Shown here: in pieces, positions 58,703-64,000 of the stretch
How positions within the stretch are numbered: position 1 is the first letter of the stretch
Layout: each line of letters begins with the position of its first letter
Assembly (NCBI GenBank): GCA_002215645.1
Contig: NGFI01000008.1
Span: 248,001-312,000, forward strand
DNA: 64,000 nt
Source of the DNA: Gemmatimonadetes bacterium 2013_60CM_65_52
GTDB lineage: Bacteria > Gemmatimonadota > Gemmatimonadetes > Gemmatimonadales > Gemmatimonadaceae
Direction of reading: 5' to 3'
Notes under the pieces: model-generated
Database searches by the model: none
Told to the model about the DNA's origin: nothing
The model's input: the letters and a program-made list of their open reading frames with translations, nothing else
Position numbers and translations under genes: made by a program

Positions 58703-58978
58703 GCGTTCGCGTGTGAGGGGGTGTGGCGCACTGGCACCCGACATGCGAGGGTGGGTTTTCCCGCTGGCGGACAACATCGGCGGGGCGAGTAGCGTAGACG
58801 TGGTAGACAGGGAGCCGAGGTGTGGCTCGCCGGAATCGCTGGGGCCCGGAATCTCCAGCGTGACGGTGACTCTCCTCGGTTTCTTGTCATATACGTACCA
58901 TAATCGCTTGATTGGCAGGCAGTTACCTCCGGCGCATCAAGTGATTTCTATGTGCGTTGATTCGCACCGGCGCAAAGC
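58703..58978. other. 276-bp structured gap between recA and recX
   Basis: No ORF of credible size. It contains a nested dyad: CCGAGG (58815-58820) pairs with CCTCGG (58874-58879) and, inside it, CGCTGG (58837-58842) pairs with CCAGCG (58855-58860). A T-rich TTTCTTGTC follows, which could make this a weak recA terminator or a read-through control. No clear promoter for recX is seen, though the stretch 58880-58925 is AT-richer. Confidence 0.5.
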
Positions 58979-59626
58979 ATGTCTGTGATATCCGCCATCG
59001 TGCCGGCGCCCAGGCAACCCGGCCGCGTCATCATCGAAGTGGATGGCCGGAGCTACGCCACCATCTCCGTCGAGGCGGTCGGTCGGCTCCGTCTCGTCGT
59101 CGGTGGATCGATCGACGGCAAGCAGGAGCAGATCGCCGCAGACGTCGCGGAGGGCGAGGTGGCTCGCAAGGCGTTGGACATGCTCGCGATTCGCGCCCGT
59201 TCCACCCAGGAGCTCGTACGGTCGCTGGTGCGAAAGGGCGCCGATCCCGCCGTGGTGCAGCATGTCGCGGATCGCCTCACCGCTCAGGGTCTCCTGAACG
59301 ATTCCAGCTTCGCGGAATCATTCGCCCGCTCCAAAGTGCTCGGCGCCCGACAGTCGCGGCGGCGCGTGCAACAGGGGCTCGCTCGAAAGGGGGTGGCGCG
59401 CGCGGTCGCCGATGCGGCCATCGATACCGTGTTTGGAGAGGAGGACGTGGATCCGCGCGCCATCGTGCGCGACGCGGCGAAAAAGAAGCTGCGCGGTCTC
59501 GCGAAGCTCGAGCCGGTCGTGCGAAAGCGCCGACTGTATGGGTATCTGGCGCGTCGAGGCTATGAGCTGGATGACATCCGTGAGGTCATGTCGGAGCTTC
59601 GCGAAGACCTGTCGGATTCCGCCTAG
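58979..59626 (+). CDS. recX: RecX, regulator of RecA
   Basis: 215 residues, longer at the N-terminus than E. coli RecX. ALDMLAIRARSTQELVRSLVRKG and LLNDSSFAESFARSKVLGARQSRRRVQQGLARKGV (each in part) are the three-helix repeats of the family, with a final repeat RRLYGYLARRGYELDDIREVM. Binds the RecA filament and limits its activity. ATG 58979 is used; no ribosome-binding site is seen. The next gene, alaS, follows by 42 bp. Confidence 0.9.
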   Translation: MSVISAIVPAPRQPGRVIIEVDGRSYATISVEAVGRLRLVVGGSIDGKQEQIAADVAEGEVARKALDMLAIRARSTQELVRSLVRKGADPAVVQHVADRLTAQGLLNDSSFAESFARSKVLGARQSRRRVQQGLARKGVARAVADAAIDTVFGEEDVDPRAIVRDAAKKKLRGLAKLEPVVRKRRLYGYLARRGYELDDIREVMSELREDLSDSA

Positions 59627-59668
59627 CGCTGCGGCCAACCTCTCGGAGTGAGGATATATTCCTCCCCT

Positions 59669-62433
<2,765 letters not shown>

Positions 62434-62437
<4 letters not shown>

Positions 62438-62754
62438 CGGTCGGCCAGTGGCTGGAGACTCGCGAGCCGAGTCCTCCACCGGCGCTCTCCGCTCGCCTTC
62501 GTGAAGCGCTCGGCGACTCGATCTTGCGTCCTGCCAGTGAGGCGTCGGACATTCTGCTGTCAGCGAGCGAGCAGGTCGTTTGCGCACTGCTGAAGACAGG
62601 AAGCACATCTCGTGATACGGCCATCGATCTGCTCGCCGCGGACGCGCTCGTGACCTACGCCCTCGAGGCGACGAGCGAAGCGCCGGAGAGCATGCGTGAA
62701 CGTGCGCTCGATGCGATGCGGCGAATTGCAGCTGTCACTCACGCGCCGGCATGA
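62434..62754 (+). CDS. Small unknown protein, translationally coupled to alaS
   Basis: 106 residues, GTG start overlapping alaS and ATGA overlap with the PHP gene. The sequence is Ala/Glu/Arg-rich and predicted mostly helical (LSARLREALGDSIL, AIDLLAADALVTYALEATSE). No signal peptide or recognised domain. The tight coupling on both sides argues that it is a real gene; its role is unknown. Confidence 0.75.
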
Positions 62755-63506
62755 TCGACATCCACACGCATCTGCTTCCCGGCGTGGACGACGGCTCGGA
62801 GTCAGTCGAGATGTCGTTGCCGGTACTTCGGCGATTCGCGGATGACGGTGTCGAAGTGGTCGTGCTTACGCCGCATCTCAATGCCTCCGAGGCGTATCGT
62901 GCGCCGTATGAACGCAACCGCGCGATCATGGAGGAGCTGCGCGCCATGGCGCCTCCGTCGATCGAGCTGCAGCTCGGGTGGGAGATCATGCTCGATGAGC
63001 CGAACGTCGACCTGAGGGCCACAGAGCTCGGCCTCGGCGGTTCGCGCGCAGTGCTGGTCGAGTTTCCGATGCGCGGAGTGCCCGTTACTGCGGGAGATGA
63101 GCTGTACCGTATCCGCTGCTCGGGCGTGGTGCCCGTGCTGGCGCATCCGGAGCGTTACTACGGCTGCACGGTGGAGCGGGTGGAGGAATGGCGTCGCGCT
63201 GGCGCCGTGATTCAGATGGACACTGCGGGCCTGTTGGGAAAGGGAACGGTCGCCAGGCTGTCGCGGGCATTGGTGGAACACGGCCTCGTGGATCTCTTCT
63301 CGAGCGACAACCACGGAGACTCGCGCTCCCTGATGACTGCGCGCACGTGGCTGCTCGAGGTTGCAACTCCGGAGCACGCCGACCGACTCACCTGCACGAA
63401 TGCGCGGCGCCTGTTGTCCGGCGAATCGTTGCTGCCGGTTCCGATGTTGCCCGCTGGGGGCGGCATCTTTGGCCGTCTCCGCGAGCTATTTCTGTCCCAT
63501 CGGTAG
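62751..63506 (+). CDS. PHP-type tyrosine-protein phosphatase (CpsB/CapC/YwqE family)
   Basis: 251 residues. Metal site DIHTHLLPGVDDGSESVEMSL near the N-terminus (H-x-H), PHL and HPERY later, and the C-terminal FSSDNHGD. These Mn-dependent enzymes dephosphorylate the bacterial tyrosine kinases that control capsule or exopolysaccharide export. No Wzc/CpsD-type kinase is in the window. A gmhA-like isomerase follows, which fits a surface polysaccharide locus running off the right edge. Confidence 0.88.
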   Translation: MIDIHTHLLPGVDDGSESVEMSLPVLRRFADDGVEVVVLTPHLNASEAYRAPYERNRAIMEELRAMAPPSIELQLGWEIMLDEPNVDLRATELGLGGSRAVLVEFPMRGVPVTAGDELYRIRCSGVVPVLAHPERYYGCTVERVEEWRRAGAVIQMDTAGLLGKGTVARLSRALVEHGLVDLFSSDNHGDSRSLMTARTWLLEVATPEHADRLTCTNARRLLSGESLLPVPMLPAGGGIFGRLRELFLSHR

Positions 63507-63548
63507 CGGCGTCACCGCCACTCTCACTCGCACAACGCACTCACGCGC

Positions 63549-64000
63549 ATGAGCTCTCGATTCGCGTCGGCGCTTCACGAGCTTGCCGCGCTCGCGGCAA
63601 CCGTGGCTGCCGAGATGGAACCGCAGCTGGATCGTGCCCTGGAGATGGTTCAGGCCACGGTGCATCGGAGCGGGACGCTGTTCTTCTGCGGCAACGGCGG
63701 GAGCGCGGCGGACGCCCAACACATGGCCACCGAGTACGTCGTCCGGTATATGCGAAACCGACGGGCGTATCCCGCGGTGGCGCTCACGACTGACACGTCG
63801 CTCCTTACGGCGGCCGGCAATGACATCGGCTTCGAGAACGTGTTCGCTCGACAGATCGAAGCGTTGGCCAAGGCGGGCGACCTGCTGATCATTCATTCGA
63901 CGAGTGGCAACTCGCCGAACGTGTTGCGCGCAGCGGAGGCAGCGCATGCGAAAGGCGTGGAAGTGCTCGCCTTCAGCGCGCGCGACGGAGGAGCGCTTCG
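63549..64000 (+). CDS. gmhA: GmhA-like SIS-domain phosphoheptose isomerase (3' truncated)
   Basis: The frame is open from ATG 63549 to the window edge, about 150 residues. [21 protein letters not shown] is the GmhA signature (21 residues, read 1 at a time in the sequence from 63690), followed by [14 protein letters not shown] and [12 protein letters not shown], the SIS sugar-phosphate loop. Expected to turn sedoheptulose 7-phosphate into heptose 7-phosphate for LPS core. A DiaA-like or other SIS protein is possible because the end is missing. Confidence 0.85.
   Translation, partial: MSSRFASALHELAALAATVAAEMEPQLDRALEMVQATVHRSGTLFFCGNGGSAADAQHMATEYVVRYMRNRRAYPAVALTTDTSLLTAAGNDIGFENVFARQIEALAKAGDLLIIHSTSGNSPNVLRAAEAAHAKGVEVLAFSARDGGAL

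Overview
The window is about 64 kb of high-GC DNA (roughly two-thirds G+C, judged by eye). It is densely packed with bacterial housekeeping genes. All but three genes are on the + strand. GTG starts are frequent, and at least 19 neighbouring gene pairs share a 4-bp ATGA/GTGA stop-start overlap. The cell is a diderm: it encodes an LptD-like LPS assembly protein, Tol-Pal, a BamD-like lipoprotein and a GmhA-like isomerase. Gene content and order suggest an environmental Gemmatimonadota-type bacterium. That placement is an inference from memory; no marker phylogeny was run. I see no rRNA, tRNA, CRISPR array, transposase or phage gene.

Layout. 1-3230: nucleotide-sugar genes (a cut-off DegT-type aminotransferase, UDP-glucose dehydrogenase, UDP-glucuronate decarboxylase). 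3320-8549: BamD-like lipoprotein, nadD, secA and a GNAT acetyltransferase. 8786-10021 (minus): a secreted RCC1-type beta-propeller lipoprotein, beside a 451-bp gene-free region. 10473-13443: radC and a bifunctional relA/spoT. 13596-14405 (minus): a DUF4159 protein. 14458-18120: uvrB, tsaE, tsaB, rimI. 18236-22604: ssb, an ECF sigma factor with a very large membrane-anchored anti-sigma protein, and a LysM protein. 22673-34715: a near-continuous run of haem/cytochrome genes (ccsA-like, precorrin-2 dehydrogenase, hemA), a sugar-nucleotide epimerase, the complete Tol-Pal system, tatC and the LptD-like gene. 34760-40226: the histidine utilisation genes hutH, hutU and hutI, with a radical SAM gene inserted before hutI. 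40261-44449: a TPR protein, polyprenyl diphosphate synthase, DUF4321 and tatA. 44460-46286 (minus): a PpiD/SurA-type foldase, divergent from a second TPR protein that leads into aroQ, an M24 peptidase, accB, pilT, accC, comB and ftsK. 56163-62437: an unknown secreted protein, yraN, recA, recX and alaS. 62434-64000: a small unknown gene, a CpsB/YwqE-type PHP phosphatase and a cut-off gmhA-like gene.

How the genes fit together. One major theme is envelope biogenesis: secretion (SecA, TatA, TatC), outer-membrane assembly (BamD-like, LptD-like, PpiD), envelope energisation (TolQ, TolR, TonB/TolA-like, TolB, Pal, CpoB) and surface sugars at both ends. Others are genome maintenance (UvrB, RadC, SSB, RecA, RecX, FtsK), the t6A tRNA modification pathway (TsaE, TsaB), fatty-acid initiation (AccB, AccC) and histidine catabolism. 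The least explained parts are the seven-bladed Cys-paired propeller lipoprotein, the anti-sigma protein with a roughly 490-residue outside domain, the radical SAM gene inside hut, two acidic linker-rich TPR proteins, two related 9-nt-phased intergenic hairpins, a second dispersed-looking inverted repeat, and several leader hairpins.
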